Positions 8,257 through 9,746 of a DNA stretch of 9,746 nucleotides are shown piece by piece (within the stretch, counting starts at the first letter, position 1; each line of letters starts with the position of its first letter). Both the position numbers and the translations under genes were made by a program. The stretch comes from JAGXTF01 sp038317095 (GTDB lineage Bacteria > Bacteroidota > Bacteroidia > NS11-12g > UBA955): positions 1 to 9,746 of the forward strand of contig JBBQBB010000087.1 in the NCBI GenBank assembly GCA_038317095.1, read 5' to 3'. A model generated the notes under the pieces. The model was not told where the DNA came from and made no database searches. It was given only the letters and a program-made list of their open reading frames with translations.

Positions 8257-9057
8257 TCATCCTTCAATATTTTCAGGACTCACATCGTTCACAAATCGAT
8301 CTGATTTTAACATTTGGATGAGTGCCTTTTTTTTGAATTTGCTTACAGGAATTAAATTTCCATTGTGCATTTCTACAAATAGTTTATATTTATCCCTAAC
8401 CAACACTTTAACCCAATTTAAATTGATTATTGCCGATCTTGAAATTTCAAAAAACAGCGCGTTGGCTTGCAACTGCTCTCTATAATATTTCAAAAGCCTT
8501 CCACTTGATATTTCTGATTTGTCAGCCAAATAGAATTTTGTATTGGAACCATCAGCCATGAAATATTCAATATTTTTATCTGTTTCAATGTAAGTTTTAC
8601 CAGCGGTAAAGATAGTCACCCGGCCAAAACCATTCGTTTTTACTTCTGGGGTTTGGATTGTGGCCATAACCGAATTCAAATTAACAACTTCGGAATGTTG
8701 CATATTTTTTTTGGCAATTTCTATTGCTTTTTGAAAATCTGCTTTGGTTGCCGGTTTCAAAATATAATGTACGGCTCCCACTTCATATGCATTAAATGCG
8801 AATTCCGGATACCCAGTAAGAAATACGATTTGTGCTTTCAAATTGTTTAAATTAACAATATTGAAGGCTACTGTATTTTCAAGTTTGACATCTAAAAATA
8901 TTACATCTGGTGAAGTATTAATAATTTCAGTTAAGGCGGAGGGTAAAGAATTAAATCCACCAATATAATCAATTTCGTCAAAATTGGAGAGCATAAGTCT
9001 GGTATCAGTCAAAATCAGGGAATCGTCATCGATATGTATTACTTTGATTTGTTTCAT
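8257..9057 (-). CDS. LytTR-family response regulator (REC + LytTR DNA-binding domain)
   Basis: This 266-residue cytoplasmic transcription regulator is the likely partner of the kinase gene 90 bp downstream. The receiver domain covers about 1-120: acidic pocket D10-D12, phospho-acceptor D56 in VIFLDVKL, T81 in FLTGYPEFA and K101 in ILKP, so every catalytic residue is present. A linker (about 121-150) leads to a LytTR domain at about 155-255 with IEYFMADGSNTKFYLAD, FFEISRSAIINLNWV and NGNLIPVSKFKKKAL, all recognisable family blocks. LytTR proteins bind DNA through beta-strands, commonly at paired direct repeats, and in Bacteroidota often sit beside LytS-type kinases. The start ATG 9055-9057 fits the REC N-terminus exactly (MKQIKVIHIDDD). 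The gene precedes the kinase, an order that places the regulator first in the operon. The target genes cannot be read from the window. Confidence 0.95.
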   Translation of the reverse strand: MKQIKVIHIDDDSLILTDTRLMLSNFDEIDYIGGFNSLPSALTEIINTSPDVIFLDVKLENTVAFNIVNLNNLKAQIVFLTGYPEFAFNAYEVGAVHYILKPATKADFQKAIEIAKKNMQHSEVVNLNSVMATIQTPEVKTNGFGRVTIFTAGKTYIETDKNIEYFMADGSNTKFYLADKSEISSGRLLKYYREQLQANALFFEISRSAIINLNWVKVLVRDKYKLFVEMHNGNLIPVSKFKKKALIQMLKSDRFVNDVSPENIEG

Positions 9058-9143
9058 CCGATAAAATTTAATTCACTTTTGTTAAACCCACGCGAAAATA
9101 GCTATGTATAAATTCCATAAGAAAGGTTAATTGTGCATGCGGG

Positions 9144-9174
9144 CAAATATATTAAAATACCATACAATGCGCAA
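9144..9174 (-). promoter_or_regulatory. Bacteroidota-type promoter of the regulator-kinase operon
   Basis: The minus strand has TTG (9172-9174), 20 bp, then TATATTTG (9144-9151), an exact TAnnTTTG. Transcription would begin near 9137 and give a leader of about 80 nt before ATG 9057. The spacing resembles that found in front of the surface-protein gene. Confidence 0.55.
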
Positions 9175-9431
9175 TCGGAAAGACCTAATTTTTTCTTGAA
9201 ACCCTACATATTTTTAACAAAACAAAAATAATTTTATAAGAATATAAGATTATTTAAATCTCTAAAAATCACATTATCAAACGAAATGACCAAAATATCG
9301 AATAAAATATACTTTATTCTCTTTAAAAGCACCGATTAAAAATTGAAAAAAGGGGCCATGGTATTTGAAAACAATTTCTATGAACCTAAGTTTTTTTATT
9401 TACCGCCAACTATTTGCTGTCCATATACGAA

Positions 9432-9455
9432 AAAAAGGCCGATTTTGGCATTTTT
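9432..9455. terminator. Small symmetric hairpin, possibly a bidirectional terminator
   Basis: AAAAAGGCC (9432-9440) pairs with GGCATTTTT (9447-9455) with one mismatch around a GATTTT loop. Both strands end in a T-run. The GC part of the stem is only three pairs, so it is weak. It could end a transcript entering from beyond the right edge. Confidence 0.25.
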
Positions 9456-9656
9456 AAGTTTTCACATAGATCGTTTTTCACCGCAACTTGTCCTCAGGGA
9501 AGTGCCAAATATTCATTTACAAGAAACCAAAAAAATCAATTAATCCATAATCCTGACAATAAAACACTTTTATGAACCCATTTCTTGAAACTTTAAAACT
9601 CTCCGATTCAAGCAAATACAGTTTTTCGAAGTTTAGGTCTGCATAAACCCAAAATC

Positions 9657-9706
9657 CGCCCCCACCCTCCCCCCCGCCCCCGCCGGGGCCCCCGCCGCGG
9701 CGGGGC
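9657..9706. repeat. Extremely GC-rich tract with a 16 bp perfect palindrome
   Basis: About 50 bp are almost only C and G: C-runs of up to seven, then GCCGGGG, then the perfect palindrome CCCCGCCGCGGCGGGG (9690-9705). The minus strand has at least four runs of three or more G, a possible G-quadruplex. Flanks on both sides are AT-rich. Its sequence differs from the 69 bp array, so it is a separate element or a poorly resolved homopolymer region. Confidence 0.7.
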
Positions 9707-9746
9707 GAATGTGGAAAAAGGCCTGTTTTCATGCAAAAAAAAGGCT

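Larger units (their letters stand above)
9058..9746. other. Intergenic stretch upstream of the regulator gene, no supported gene
   Basis: About 690 bp hold the operon leader and promoter, a very AT-rich part (about 9190-9340), a small hairpin (9432-9455) and a GC-rich tract (9657-9706). Two short open frames occur (9343-9543 plus with a TTG start, and 9517-9732 minus), but neither shows a family motif, a good start or protein-like composition, so I do not call them. Confidence 0.55.

Noticed and set aside
9343..9543. 66-codon plus-strand frame with a TTG start
   Set aside because: There is no ribosome site, promoter or family motif; it lies in low-complexity AT-rich DNA.
9517..9732. 71-codon minus-strand frame
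   Set aside because: Its first third is a poly-Gly product of the GC-rich tract, and the rest has no recognisable motif; it may be chance.

Overview
The window looks like a chromosomal segment of a member of the Bacteroidota, probably Chitinophagales/Sphingobacteriia-like (the finer placement is a guess). The support is: AT-rich DNA; upstream elements of the TTTG / TAnnTTTG promoter type used by this phylum; secreted proteins whose signal peptides end in FAQ or CAQ; a very long Thr/Ser/Asn/Gly-rich surface protein; and a sensor kinase with a two-component-regulator beta-propeller and Y_Y_Y domain. All four convincing genes are on the minus strand, so they read from high to low coordinates.

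Layout from right to left (direction of transcription). 9058-9746 is a leader and intergenic stretch with an extremely GC-rich tract at 9657-9706 and a good promoter at 9144-9174. 8257-9057 encodes a LytTR-type response regulator. It is followed after 90 bp by 5179-8166, a 995-residue one-membrane-span sensor kinase (propeller, Y_Y_Y, TM, His_kinase/HATPase). The two very probably form a phosphorelay pair in one operon. 4619-5104 is a GC-rich tandem array of about seven 69-70 bp units. Most units carry a long hairpin, and five carry a four-tract G-quadruplex motif. 3122-4585 encodes a double-ATPase of the oligopeptide/nickel (Dpp/Opp/YejF) importer class, without permease or binding-protein genes nearby. 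2509-3121 is non-coding apart from the promoter of the last gene and a weak terminator-like hairpin. 1-2430 is the 5' part of a large secreted, probably cell-surface, protein gene that leaves the window at base 1.

Most notable points: (i) the surface-protein frame is open for 810 codons except for a single in-frame TAA at 2059-2061, so it is a very young pseudogene, a read-through/recoded gene or a sequence error; (ii) the hairpin/G-quadruplex array has compensating stem changes and hairpin tips present in both orientations, and it abuts the promoter of the transporter ATPase gene. I saw no rRNA, tRNA, CRISPR, transposase or phage gene. Nothing here can be called a new defence or metabolic system from sequence alone; the array is the best candidate for something undescribed.
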